Assembly (NCBI GenBank): GCA_021018995.1
Contig: CM037586.1
Location: 3,694,328 to 3,758,327, forward strand
Direction of reading: 5' to 3'
DNA: 64,000 bases
Origin: Chloranthus sessilifolius
Lineage: Eukaryota; Streptophyta; Magnoliopsida; Chloranthales; Chloranthaceae
Shown here: positions 46,598 through 58,284 of the stretch, piece by piece
Layout: each line of letters begins with the position of its first letter
Numbering within the stretch: position 1 is the stretch's first letter
Position numbers and translations under genes: made by a program
Notes under the pieces: model-generated
Databases searched by the model: none
The model's input: the letters and a program-made list of their open reading frames with translations, nothing else
What the model was told of the DNA's origin: nothing

Positions 46598-47824
46598 TCA
46601 ACTCTTCTTACCGTCTTCACAACCCTCTTGAAAGTAAGCTTTCTTCCTCCACTCGGCTCTAGCAAAAACACAGATCACGAGGAAACACATGGCATAAATC
46701 GCATGGATCTTCCAATTTGTCTTGGGCGGTTCACGCAGCACCGCACGGTGGAACACGGCAACATAGTAGTGAAACCCAATAGCAAGTCCCACCAAAGTCT
46801 GGCCCAAGCCCAATATCTTAGGGCCCAGTCCACTTTCAGTTGAGAACACCACAACAAGGTATAGTACTAGCAACACCAGATACAACACGAATCCCAAGGT
46901 CTGAAGGATCTGGGTGTAGACGTAGCTAGAGAGAGAGGCGTAGTAAAAAAATTTCAACGGTTCGATGCCCGTTACGAGTGAACAAAGTGCAAGGACCGCA
47001 AAGTAGATAGAAAGGTAAATTTGGATAAAAATGAGGACTTTTTGGAGAGAAAAATAGGGTCGGATGTTACTAAAAAGGAAATAAACTAGAATTAGAGGGA
47101 CTAAAATGAAAATACAAGAAGTTACGGAGGCTATAGCTGCAGCATATTGTTTTCCAACTAAGGGCTTGAAGCCTTGGATAATTTCTTGGTTGGCCTTACT
47201 GATGTAGGCCTTGGAAGTCGTGGAGATCTTCTGGAGATCTGGTAACAAGGTGGACTGGAACTTGTAGGGGAGGTCCCTGAACTCCATGATGAGATCCTCA
47301 TCGTCCAATTCTTCGTTAGCAAGCCACATGGCATGATCTGGTTGGTCATGAACAACTTTGGGCTTGGTGTCCACATGGGCTTTGATGGTTTTGTTCTTAG
47401 GTAGGGTGGTTGGTTTTTTAGTGAGATTTGAGGTGGTTTTGGAGATTGGTGTGGTTGAATTGGTGGCGGGTTTGATGAGTTTTGTTTGGTTTTTGGATGG
47501 TTTGATCGGTGGAGTTTTTAGGGTTGAATTGGTAGTGGGCTTGGTTTGGTTTTTGGATGGTTTAATTGGTGGGTTTTTTAGGGTTGAATTGGTGGTGGCT
47601 TTGATGGTATTGGTTTGGTTTTTGGTTAGTGTGATGGGTTTGGTTAGATTTTTGTTGAGGGTGATGGGTTTCTTCTTGGGTTGGTCTTCTTGATCAGTGG
47701 TGAGAGATCTTCTTCTTGCACCAAGAGAGTCAGTGTGATCTGAAAAGGTAGGTACGATGAGAGGAGCAAAAAGAAATAATAGAATGTACAGAAGAAGAAA
47801 TCTCTGAGCTGAAGAAGGGGCCAT
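46598..47824 (-). CDS. Plant multi-pass membrane protein, Thr/Asn/Lys-repeat lumenal domain, 408 aa
   Basis: The only intact-looking host gene in the window. The frame has no stop for another 74 codons upstream, but those translate a CT microsatellite. The ATG at 47824 (MAPSSAQRF) is preferred because a signal peptide follows (residues 1-27, LLLYILLFLFAPLIVP). Residues 40-150 are low complexity, rich in Lys, Thr, Asn and Pro, with a 20-residue tandem repeat (NSTLKNPPIKPSKNQTK at 79, NSTLKTPPIKPSKNQTK at 99) and nine N-x-S/T sequons (59, 69, 79, 92, 99, 112, 122, 133, 144). This suggests a heavily glycosylated lumenal or wall-facing segment. An acidic stretch (EELDDEDLIMEF, 171-182) leads to five hydrophobic spans (about 228-251, 262-283, 305-328, 335-356, 374-389) and a charged tail. 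The membrane part, with GLGQTLVGLAIGFHYYVAVFHRAVLREPP-type sequence, looks like a conserved plant family that I cannot name. It appears to be a single exon. Function unknown. Confidence 0.85.
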   Translation of the reverse strand: MAPSSAQRFLLLYILLFLFAPLIVPTFSDHTDSLGARRRSLTTDQEDQPKKKPITLNKNLTKPITLTKNQTNTIKATTNSTLKNPPIKPSKNQTKPTTNSTLKTPPIKPSKNQTKLIKPATNSTTPISKTTSNLTKKPTTLPKNKTIKAHVDTKPKVVHDQPDHAMWLANEELDDEDLIMEFRDLPYKFQSTLLPDLQKISTTSKAYISKANQEIIQGFKPLVGKQYAAAIASVTSCIFILVPLILVYFLFSNIRPYFSLQKVLIFIQIYLSIYFAVLALCSLVTGIEPLKFFYYASLSSYVYTQILQTLGFVLYLVLLVLYLVVVFSTESGLGPKILGLGQTLVGLAIGFHYYVAVFHRAVLREPPKTNWKIHAIYAMCFLVICVFARAEWRKKAYFQEGCEDGKKS

Positions 47825-47851
47825 TTGCAGAATTGGGTTTGCTTTGGAACT

Positions 47852-47854
<3 letters not shown>

Positions 47855-47889
<35 letters not shown>
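47855..47889. repeat. GA/CT microsatellite in the 5' untranslated region
   Basis: About 17 GA units on the plus strand, so CT in the direction of the gene, ending 31 bases before the ATG at 47824. CT-rich leaders just upstream of plant start codons are common. Length variation here could affect expression. Confidence 0.75.
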
Positions 47890-47895
<6 letters not shown>

Positions 47896-47930
47896 GCAGA
47901 GCGGTGTAGATATTATTGCAACGGGAAAGA

Positions 47931-47938
47931 TTCATATA
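47931..47938 (-). promoter_or_regulatory. Possible TATA box of the membrane-protein gene
   Basis: On the minus strand CTCGTATATGAATCTT holds TATATGAA about 107 bases before the ATG. A start 25-35 bases downstream would place the CT repeat in the leader. No other support. Confidence 0.35.
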
Positions 47939-47944
47939 CGAGGA

Positions 47945-48555
47945 GTTGAGAGAGGTGAGACCAGTGTTCACATGGTGAAGGAGAAAGAGACAAGGAACAA
48001 AGAGGGGCCACAAGCTAACTCTATACCTAGGCAAACAAGTAGCCACTCCCTCACCAATATGAATAGTCCATCAGCTGGTCAACATTGTTGATAGCTGACA
48101 TTCACAGATTTCAAGAGCCTTGTTAGCTGTGGAAGTCATTTTTTTATAAATTGTCGGTGTGGTTGCCCATTTATCCATAAATAGAAGGAATCGACGCGGT
48201 TGGCTCTCCTCACCAGCTTCATAAGTTTGTCATGCTTATGAAAAGATTTTGGTCCAATAGTTTTGTCAAAAGTTGACTTACACTGATTTCAAGGGTCCTG
48301 ACTTTTGTGGCATTAATTTTTCGACGCTCAGAGTTGAATAAAAAGTTTTTCATCAGTTTTACAATCTTATGGCCCGGATTGCCCCACATTATGGGAGAAT
48401 CTAATGTCATTTTCAAGAATTTTTAGGCCCTCAAATTCGTGACAGTCAATCTGTCTCAGATCTTGATGGCAAAGATGACGAAAAATCTAGCGCTTAATTA
48501 TTACAATTTCCCGGCATGCCCTTAACTTTTAGCTGAAAGTCAAACCTACGGTTGA
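47945..48555. other. Upstream region of the membrane-protein gene
   Basis: No gene is seen. Two related blocks, GACATTCACAGATTTCAAGAGC (48097-48118, less its last bases) and a TTACACTGATTTCAAGGGTC-like block near 48277, suggest a loose local duplication. It may contain the promoter. Confidence 0.4.
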
Positions 48556-48564
48556 TATGATAAG

Positions 48565-48941
48565 GGGTTGCTACTAACCCACCAAATGTTAAGTATCCCT
48601 ATTTAGTACAGCTAAAATTGTTGACTCTTTCTAATTGGACGGTGGAAATCCGTTTTTGTTCTAATCTTCCTTCGGTTCATAGTTATATTATCAGACAGTC
48701 TGTTTTTAATTTTACATGACACACATCCCAAAAAAGTGACTCGTGAGCATTATGATATCACATGGTCTTTGATCACTTTTTTGGGACGTGTGTCATGTGA
48801 AATAACGAACTGACCATCTGATAATATGCCTATGATCTCAAGATCCATTTTGTGAAAGATTGGAACGAAAAACAGGTTTCCATTGTCTGATTCTAAACAG
48901 TCGACGGTTTTCAGCATTTAGTGGTGGATTAGTAGCATCTC
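48565..48941. mobile_element. Foldback MITE F13, 9-bp duplication
   Basis: Left GGGTTGCTACTAACCCACC and right GGTGGATTAGTAGCATCTC are inverted, with inversion continuing to the centre near 48760 (TCACATGGTCTTTGATC). The flanks TATGATAAG (48556-48564) and TACAATAAG (48942-48950) agree at 7 of 9. It is a second, distinct terminus type sharing inner arms with F3. Confidence 0.75.
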
Positions 48942-48950
48942 TACAATAAG

Positions 48951-50379
48951 GGATAGCTGTATTTGCAGCCACCAAATCTGTGAAACCACCCACTGCCCCC
49001 TACTTTTCAAATGATTTACGGGTGCGTGCTTTAATAAAGTAGAAAATCATGCTGGTTTCTATCAATCAGGTGAAGAGTGAAAGCAATACCTCTTTTTAGT
49101 GTATCATTTATTGATGGAAACATTTGCTAAGCTAAGAAAAGTGTTTGTAGTCTAATGATTTAGTGCGACAGTGGCACACAGTAGAAAACTAGTTTCTCAA
49201 TCGGAATCAAAATTTTTTCAGGTATTGAGAACACTACTTGACGCCCGATAGCATCACTCCAAAGCGAAGACCAGACAACAGCCGATTGGTTTAGGGTTTT
49301 AAATAGTACTTAAATTGTCTAATTAAGAATATGAACATAGATATGAACCGTCAATGTTGTAGGGTGTTTAACAATCTTGACTGTCGGACAATTTTAGCTA
49401 TCCGATCAATGTTCTTTTTGAATTGTTGACTATCATGTTTATCGTCCATTTCCAAGCTCTCGATCGGATGGTCATGATCTTTCAATTAGTATAACTTTTG
49501 GAATTTCTGAAGTCTCCCATCCACATTATGCAATACCACTTGCACACAGTCCAGACCTACGCTACATGTGCCACGTATAGGGGCCTGAGCACAGCTTGGG
49601 CCCAAATAAATGTTATAAGGAGATGGAGATGGAGATAGAAAGAGAAAGAAGGGTTTAAATGAGAGAAAGGTCACCACTCAACTAACTATAATAACACCAC
49701 TTTACTCTAATAAGTAGTGGGAAGTCACTTGGATAGAGAATCTGGCCTCCACCCATGTGCCAAAAATGGATCTAAATGTTTGCTGTCCATGTGAAAGAAG
49801 TTAGTTCACACTTAAAAAGATATATGTAGATGTGATGAGAGATGCTTTAAATCAAAATAATATCAAGGACTCCCATCCTTACTCTAAGGTCAAAGTTGTT
49901 GCTATTTAGATCATCTTTCAAGAGGAAATAATAATAATAATTCAAACCAATAGTCACAAATTGACTTTCACATTAAGATTAGTTTTGATTTCTTTATTTT
50001 TTTATTATTTGTTTTTAAATTGATTTATGCAACCCTACTTTTAAATATCGGCCATATCCGATACAATATACACCCTCAATTTGGTAAGCGGTCAAATATA
50101 AGGTATAATATCGGCCCATAGTAGATCATATTGTCCAATGTGCACCAGATATAATCTAGACAAAATACCAAAAATGCTATGGTTTGCAAAAAAAATTATT
50201 ATTTTAAAAATTAAAAAAAAATGTTTAAATATCGACCAATTTGGCCAAAATATATTCAATATATATCAACCTGAGACCTGCCCGATATGCCGATATATTT
50301 CAGTCTTTAAATCCCTGTATACAACCCACTAGTGCTCCACCTAGGACTGAACTCCATGGGAGTAGCACACCCATTTTCC

Positions 50380-50426
<47 letters not shown>

Positions 50427-50751
50427 TATTATTATTATTATTGCAAAGTCATATATAGTTATTAACTTATTATTGCAAAGTCATATACAGGTGCATCCCT
50501 AGAAACCGGGGGCAAACTTCTTTTGAAATCACAGATTGTGTCTCAAATCTTCGAAGTACGTTCTTTATATATGTTATTTTGACCCTGGTCATTATATTGA
50601 CATTCCCCCTCCAAGCATTAATATAAGAGATTGGACTCTTGTTATTGGCATCATAAGGTCATCAATCTTATGAAACAATGCCTATTGATGTCGGATAGAA
50701 GTTGAATTTCACGTATGTCAAGGCATAAAAAAATGTGGGAGTTGATAGGTA
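48951..50751. other. Spacer with MITE scrap and AAT microsatellite
   Basis: 50045-50315 has ATATCGGCC and AATATCGACCAATTTGG motifs in inverted layout, probably another hAT MITE relic. (AAT)n then (ATT)n forms a perfect palindromic microsatellite at about 50380-50443. No gene is recognised. Confidence 0.45.
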
Positions 50752-50759
50752 GCTTGTGA

Positions 50760-53027
50760 CAAGGTTCAAAATTTCGGTTAGGGGGTCGACCGAAATCAAA
50801 ATTTTGACCGAAATTTCGGCCAAAAATTTGAGTCCAGCCCGAAATTTTGGTCCGTCAAAATTTTTTTTAAAGCAAAAAACACATTGAAAAAGGTCCATTT
50901 TTTTTAAGAGACCCAAAGGTCCCAAACTCAATTATATATATTTGACCCATAGTTTTTTTTAAAAACCAAAAATACTCTAAATACAAATGCCATTTTGGTT
51001 TTTTTTCTTTTCTTTAAGAACAATCCATTTAGAATAACCTAAGTTGTGTTCGAGGTTACTCTTTGGGGGCAACCTACTTTAAAAATCGAGCTAAAGGGCA
51101 ACCTATTGCCTACCAAGCCATCAAGCTGCTCTTTGCTTCGAAAGAACGAGCCCATATTAATTAAGAAAAATACAAACTTCTCACGAATATCATCACATTT
51201 AATTACACATTAATTGAGATTAAAGTCAAAACCACATAGAAGTTCATAGCCATATAAAATTTCTCACGAGCTCTTCATTGTCATCTTCATCGTTGCGGCT
51301 TTTATGAGGTCTATAATATGCATCTCCACCGTAAGAATATTGGTACGAGCCGCAAATAACTAAGATACGAAGTCCGTATGAGGTTCGTAAGTTGGTGGAT
51401 GGATGGATATAGGGCTAAATAATAAATTCCCCTACTCATTTTACAAAATTGATCAAAAGAATGCACGGTTTCAGAAATGTAGTCTCTTTCACATGGTGGA
51501 GTCACCCATGATTCTGCTTCTCCCCTTCCTTCCACCCCACCGCCACGGAGTGTAGGAGTGTCAACATGGATACCTATGCTGTCATCTTCCCATTGACGGA
51601 TCTTTTCAGAATTCTGACCATAATATGCACCTCCTGGTCGGGGTACCCATGTTTCATCCCCACCACCATTATCATCATCATCACCATCACCATCATCGCC
51701 CCCATCATCACCACTATCATCATCATCGCCATCTGACGGTTAACCAATATGTCGTAATTGTCTTTCCCTTCGAGGTTGTGATGATCCAGATGAACTCTCC
51801 TCGGCACCGACTTCGGCCTGGCTCTCTAGTCTATTCAACCATTTTGTTCCTTCACTATCGAGCACTGCTTCTTCGCTCTCCTCAATCTACTCTCTCAACG
51901 GGTCTACTTCATCAAATATGTTGCCTAATTCGATGGGATTGAATGACTCATTAGCTGATATAAATGCGAAAAATCAGGTATTATTAGCATTTACTATTAT
52001 TGAAAAAAAAAAAAAATAATAATGAAAGGAAAATTAATACCGCGCGACGCCCTGTTGATGTTTCTCACCCTCAACCTTATGTTGTAGTGACAGTAGACCA
52101 AGTCTTGCAGTCTTTTCATAGTGAGTTGATTACGGGTCTTTGTGTGGATGAGAGATAAAGTGCTTCAGCTCCTCTCGCAATTTGAAGAGGAGGTGATCTG
52201 AGAGAGGACACACATTGCAACCTTTCTCAATATAGGAACTTCATCCGCATCCCCATAATGCATCCACCAATCTGCTACATATGGTAAATGAAATCTTAGT
52301 CTCTCAAAGTAAATGACAGTGTAATGTTCATACGAAAAATTAAAAAATTTAAATTGAATTACCTGATTTATCGTTTTACATTTCCCTTGAGGTGAGAGGG
52401 GTACCAAATTTCCCTCATCTTTTCCTAAAGAAATTGAGCTGTATAAAATTTAGAGGATCATATTGTTAGATAATATAAATTATAAACTGCAAATAAAAAA
52501 TAGATGGTGTGAAGTATAAGGTCTAAAATAGATTCTCACTTCTCGCATGGCCCTCCCTTGATCTGCCAAGTCAGGCACTATTCTCTAAATAACATTGCAC
52601 GTAGAGGCATACTCCTCAGATGTTATGGTGAGTTGCCTATTGTATTGGTAGATGGGGTTGAGAAAGTATTATGACTCGAGTTTTTAAAACTCAAATCTTA
52701 TGGCCTTAAATGAGGAGGGCTACCAAAAACGGTGTGCAAACTCCACACCCTATCACACCCCACCTCACTTAAAAAGCAATTAGATCCGTTTTGAACTCTT
52801 GCCTCTTGAAAACCCAACTCCCCAAAATTCACCTCTCTTTCCTTTTAAGACTTCCCCAGCCGTGCTCTCCCTCATTCTCTCTCTATGTCTCACCGACTCC
52901 CAAAGCCACCCCTATAGAACTTTCTCTCTCAAGATCTCTCTCTTTTTATTCTCAAGCCCTCTCTCTCACCCTTATTTACCCAAGCAGCCAAAGCCCCAAC
53001 CGTCCACCTCCCTCTCTCTCTTGCCCT

Positions 53028-53082
<55 letters not shown>

Positions 53083-56000
53083 ACCCCCCATCTCCCTTCC
53101 TCACCATTAACACAAACTGCAGCCCCTCACTTTCCCACTAATTTCCTCTCTCTATCTCTCTCTCTCCCTCTCTCCCTCTATTAACCCAAGCACCCAGCCA
53201 ATGCTATCTCTATCCCCAGTAACCCAATCGTTCCTTCCTGTCTCTTTTCTTTCTCTCTCACACCAACCTCCTCTAACGGTTAATTGTCCCTCTCTCTCCA
53301 CCATCCACTTCTAATTTCCCCCATTAGTTCCTAAATCCTACACGAAGCCCGACTATTTATCTTCTTCTTCATCTTGCAATCACCGAAGGCACACTTCTAC
53401 TAGCCTATCCTTGTCGCAGTCGTTGAACCAACCCCTTGCCTTACACGATTCACAACAATGCTCTATATTTTCCCTTTTCCTCTCATATTTAACTATCAAA
53501 GAAGCCACTAAAATCATCTCGAAAGCACCACTCTTCGGCAATTAAACCCATCAAAGCGAGCCAACCCGGACATGTGCGATAATCGAACGTGGTCAGACGA
53601 TAAAGCTGGATCGTGCCAATCCAACCGATCAAAAGCTCCTATTAGGTGGGTGTCCTTCTATCAATCAAAATCTGCACATTTACACTTTTTATATGTAACG
53701 AATAAATGATAACTTTAGGAAAACTAAAATTTCTTAGGTTTTATGTGGATTCACAAAATGGTTATGGTCAAAGGGTTGACTCTATGGTTGAACCCATCGG
53801 CCGAGAACTATAGTGCACCATTCCCTTCCACATGGCACCGAAGTGTGCCGGAAAAATAGATCCCACATCAAGAATGGACTACTGCCCTGTTTTATTTTAT
53901 TGTGCACTTGATATGGAGGTCTAAGTTTGACTGTTTCAATTTCGATGATCCGATCAGTTTTTGACCTCGGTCAAACCTTAGACTCCTCATAAAATTTGAT
54001 ATTTTTAACATCTAATGGCTCACATTGATATGATTGTATTTATTTTTATAAATTTTAATACTTCAAAAACCTGTGGATATATTAATTTTACACTTAGAAT
54101 ATTTTCTGTACTTGTTTTAAAAATTTGCACTTATATTGGCCAAAGGGTCCAGTTTGACCCATTAAATTAAGCGAATCACAGACGTATGATTCGAGACCCG
54201 TAGTTCTAAATAAAGATTATTTGGTCATCTATTAAATCGATGGTCAGATTTTGATTATAATAAATAAACCTCGATCTTTGCACCACAACATAACCACAAA
54301 AATTCCTGCACATTATGCTTATGACACCTTAGTATAGGGTATGATTTGACTATTTAGATCTCAAGTTTTGAATCGAATCAGGCCAGTGGTCAAAACCCAC
54401 TTTTTTCATAACACTATATAGTTACCAAACTCGATGTCCCATATCCGATTTATTCAAATCCTTAAAATGCACCTTAAATATCATTAAGACTTGATGAAAA
54501 TTGAATCATTCAAGATCCCCAAACATCAGAAAGGTCCATGGGCCTTATGGGCCCGTCTAATCTATGGACCCTTAATGGGCTCGTATACCCGATATAGTTA
54601 AACACACGTTTTGTAAAATCGCGGACCCAAACCTTTTGAATAAGCCCAACTCACCTTCTAAGCTTACGACAATTATTTACGTACATCTTCTACCCACGCT
54701 ATAAAGGTGTACGTGCCCCAAAAATCATACAACAAGGATCCGACGATTGAAACTTGTTTGAGTTATATAAGAGTCAATACTTAGCTAAATTTCACAAACG
54801 ATCAGCCCGTTTTCATCAGATCGATAAGGTTTATCTGATGAAACTAGTTTAATATCACCTTGTGATATGCTTTCTGGTACTCACGTACTTTCATTATAGA
54901 TCACCTTCTTCTCTCTTTTAATGATGAGCAAAGCATCCAAATTACGAGTATTATGGTTAGATGTTTTCTTATTATATATTTATTTATATTGTGTGACATC
55001 CATCACTTAGATGATACGTTAGGATATATATGATAGGTTAAGAAGGAATAAGGTATGACACATGACTTTTAAGCCTTCGTCATGGTGGAGTTTTTTTCAC
55101 GATCACGTGAAACTCGAATTGTTAGTGTCCCTATACAGATGCAGCCCCTCTATGGTAGTATGAGATGCCACACGAAATACATCTAGGTTACTATGAAACT
55201 CATCCATTGGAATGCGTAGTTAGTGAAGCCTATCGTACCGTGGCCTATGTAAATTAAGTTTAAGAAAAAATGAAATATGAATATGTTAAGCTACGAAATG
55301 TTAAGAAAGCAGAGACTTAAGTCCACGCAAATATAAAATCGGGGCGGAGACCTAAGCCCAGAATCGAATAATATTATGATATGTTAAGATACGCTGTGAA
55401 GGCCAGCTAAATATGAAATTAAATTTTTACACATGCCATGTCTTGTGTGTCACTGCAAGATTCAACGTTTGCAACCAAGACGGGTCTTAAAGACAATATG
55501 ATAGCTTTGTCTCGAACTAAGGGGACATTGTGGTTACTATGCGCATAATCTCATCAAGTTGGATGATTGTTTATGTTATGATATGGAGGTTAGGTAGTTA
55601 TCTACACATGGACCTCGTGTGATAGGCTCGAGTAGCGATCCTGACACGGATCGTTTAAATAAAATAAGTAAGATACGAAATACGTTATGTAGGCGTATAG
55701 AGTAATAATAAGAGTTTCGATATGCCACATAAGTTAAGTTGACAAGACAAGTAAGAAAAATATAAACATTAGAAGCATCATATGCACAGATATCGATTAT
55801 GTTCTTTCAATTTTATAGTTATATAATATTTACGAGAAATTTTACTATGTTGTTTATATGAAATTGTAAGGGTTTCACTTCCACTCACAAGGTTGCACCC
55901 ACGATCACCTGAGTAGATTATGATGGATCGGTTGTACAACCCACTGAGTTTATGTGACTGAGTAAACTCACTCCTCAAAAAACTAACAGTTGCAGGTGAA

Positions 56001-56950
56001 GATTTGGACTACACTGCCCCAGTAGACTTGATGTATTAGAAGACAATACGGATTTTGAGGGTGACGACCTGAATGATCAGTTAGACGACATCAGGTATAT
56101 ATTAAATATTTAGAAAACCTTTATAGTAGTAAATCGTGCTTTTATTTAAGGTCATTTTATATCGTGCACTCCAAATTCAATGTAAGCTTATTGAAGAGAA
56201 TTTTTAATATGAGAAGAATGTTTGATTCACGATTTTTGGGAGCCTAATTTTATGAAAGATCTATTAAGATATGTATGTCCACTTATCACCTTAACAAGCG
56301 TGCGGTGTCATAACACGAAATTCTAGGCCCTTGTGATCTGCTAAGATTCTGGGTCGTGACAGGAAGTGACCTGTTAAAAATTAAAACTATTCATTAGTGA
56401 TTTAAGGATTAATGCAACATTATATTAAAATATTTTAGAAACTTAAATAACAATATACATACCAGCTCCATGCAAGTCTTGGTAGAATTTTTTTCCCCAC
56501 CTTTCATCAATGATTTTTCAATTTTTTTGTAGATTTTGAGGAACTTCTCTTTAATGGTTAGTTTAACCTTCTCCATCGCATCATACAAATAGCCCATCGT
56601 AGGCTTATTGTTCCCATCGACGAGTCTGAAAACTTAAACCAACGGCTCAGTGACACTCAAAACAATCTTTATCCTACTTTAGAAAGATTTATTATAAATT
56701 GTATCTGATACCTCCATTGCTAATGGTCGTTTCTTTTTTGGGAGTTTTCTTTCGTATTCGTTCCACGAAGGCGACCCACACAAAGCTTTCAAACTATTCA
56801 TGTGTCTCAACATGTTTTGCATTGCTATAAAGTCTAAACAAGTGAAAAAGCTATTGCATGATCGATTGATTTCCAGTTTTTCTATGCATGTACATTCATG
56901 ACATTTATAAAAGTGAAAAGATATGTTTACGACATGACACATGAAAATAA
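50760..56950 (-). pseudogene. hAT transposase gene (autonomous element relic)
   Basis: A plain DNA transposon on the minus strand, split by the solo LTR 52667-56361. From 56950 downward: FFTCLDFIAMQNMLRHMNSL, SPSWNEYERK, then KIVLSVTEPLV, RLVDGNNKPTMGYLYDAMEK and a Lys-rich helix. There is a splice donor at 56462 (CTG|GTATGT) and an acceptor at 56371, with exon 2 starting at 56370 (GHF...). Beyond the LTR: FLNPIYQYN, EEYASTCNVI, RIVPDLADQGRAMRE. Next come ADWWMHYGDADEVPILRKVA and VLSQITSSSNCERSW of the hAT dimerisation domain, KRLQDLVYCHYNIRLRVRN, and an acidic Asp/Gly tail to a stop near 51258. Two in-frame stops lie between 56600 and 56680 and one near 52575, so it is dead. The N-terminal BED finger is not seen. 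CAAGGTTCAAAATTTCGG at 50760 could be its 3' terminus. Confidence 0.82.
52667..56361 (-). mobile_element. 3.7-kb solo LTR inside the hAT exon
   Basis: Fossil. The minus-strand start TGTCACGACCCAGAATC lies at 56361. The other end reads TATTATGACTCGAG on plus, close to the expected inverse of the start. The flanks are GAAAG (52662-52666) and GGAAG (56362-56366), 4 of 5 alike. Transposase coding stops on one side and continues on the other. It has no ORFs of note. A pyrimidine-rich block with (CT)n(TA)n sits at 53030-53082. Very long LTRs opening TGTCACGACCC are common in Tekay/Del chromoviruses, so that clade is suggested, not shown. Confidence 0.65.
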
Positions 56951-58284
56951 AATATTTCTATGATTATGATAGAATTTCTATGAGCTTATGCTAGAGGAAT
57001 TAGCATGAATAAGAATGACAAGTAATAAAAGTTATGCATCAATGCATTAATGATAAGACTGAAGAGATGAAGAAAGTTTTTAATTTTAAGCTTACTACTT
57101 AACTGAAGAGAAACTATGTGAAGGTTAATGTAGATACTAATCGAAGGATCAGAGAAGATTAGGATAATGATTAAGATAGAGATAATCATGTCCATTATGT
57201 ATGCCGATTCATGAGCATTAAATGCACAATTAAAAATAACCACACATGATATTAGGGTAGAGACCCAAGCTACAATGTTTATTTAGATTTAATGCTATGT
57301 TTCAGTTTCATTTTATTGCTTTATTTATTCTTTATGTCACATGTTATATCTCTGTTATTGTTTGATTTTATGAAATGATTTGAGTTATGGACCTATTCTA
57401 TTAGCCTCATCATGTCTAGTTCATACCAGTTTACTTGATAAACTGACCCATTGTTTGAGATTTCAGGGAGTATAGCTATACATGGAGAGAATAAAGTAGA
57501 TACGTCAATGATTGATGAAAATCCAGATTTGAACGAAGAAAGATTTGAAGTTTAGTTTATAGGTTTTTCTTCATGCATGAGGAAAGATCTTAGGATATTT
57601 ATTTCAGATTATTTTTATGAATAAGTTCATGTTAATGATGGATTATGCTTGATTTCAGTTTTATTTAATTTAAAGAGTAAGCATATAATATGGTATAATA
57701 GGTTGTTATCTCATAATTTAGTATTGTTCTCATGATGATATAAAAAAAAAAAAAAAAAATTTTATGTGTGCACTTTTAATAGTGATTTTTCTGTTGCGTT
57801 TATATGCGAATCTTTATGGAATAATTGATTTATATAAAATCATGGAGATGTGATGTTGTGTGATGTCTACAAGTGAGCGCATTGATCCGATGTATGAAAT
57901 TGGGGACGTCACAGTTTTGGTAGGGAGATTAACCCCTACACCACCCTTAGTGCATGGGTAGGGCACCTAATAGAAAGTCTCAACTTACATATGATCTTCA
58001 ATAAAGTTTGTTATTTTTTTATTTACATTACCTTTTCATCTTTTTTAGTAGATCTTCTAGAATACTTAATCTTGGCCATAGAAGTTTAGATCATCATAGT
58101 AGAATTGTTTATCAGTGAAGCTGACTTGATCTAAATTTATAAAAATTTTCACATCCATAAATTATGGCTATTAAAAACTGGTTACGTAGAACAGGGGCCA
58201 CAGTTAGGTAAAAAAATAGTGAAATTTAGAAAGAATTACCTGTCATTGTGATTGATGATGCCCATACAAGAGATCAGGTAAGGC
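56951..58284. other. Spacer with an LTR-like end at 57911
   Basis: On the minus strand TGTGACGTCCCCAATTTC begins at 57911, a typical opening of long Ty3/gypsy LTRs. The other end was not found, so only a fragment is claimed. No gene is recognised in the rest. Confidence 0.4.

Noticed and set aside
47358-47693. 111-codon plus-strand frame rich in Val/Gly/Leu
   Set aside because: Antisense of the Thr/Asn/Lys repeat of the membrane-protein gene.
50241-50465. Asn/Tyr homopolymer protein
   Set aside because: Translation of the AAT/ATT microsatellite.
51625-51942. His-rich plus-strand protein
   Set aside because: Antisense of the Asp/Gly-rich tail of the hAT transposase, produced by a GAT/CAT triplet run.
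52791-53141. Ser/Leu-rich proteins of 94-116 codons
   Set aside because: CT and TA microsatellite translation within a solo LTR.
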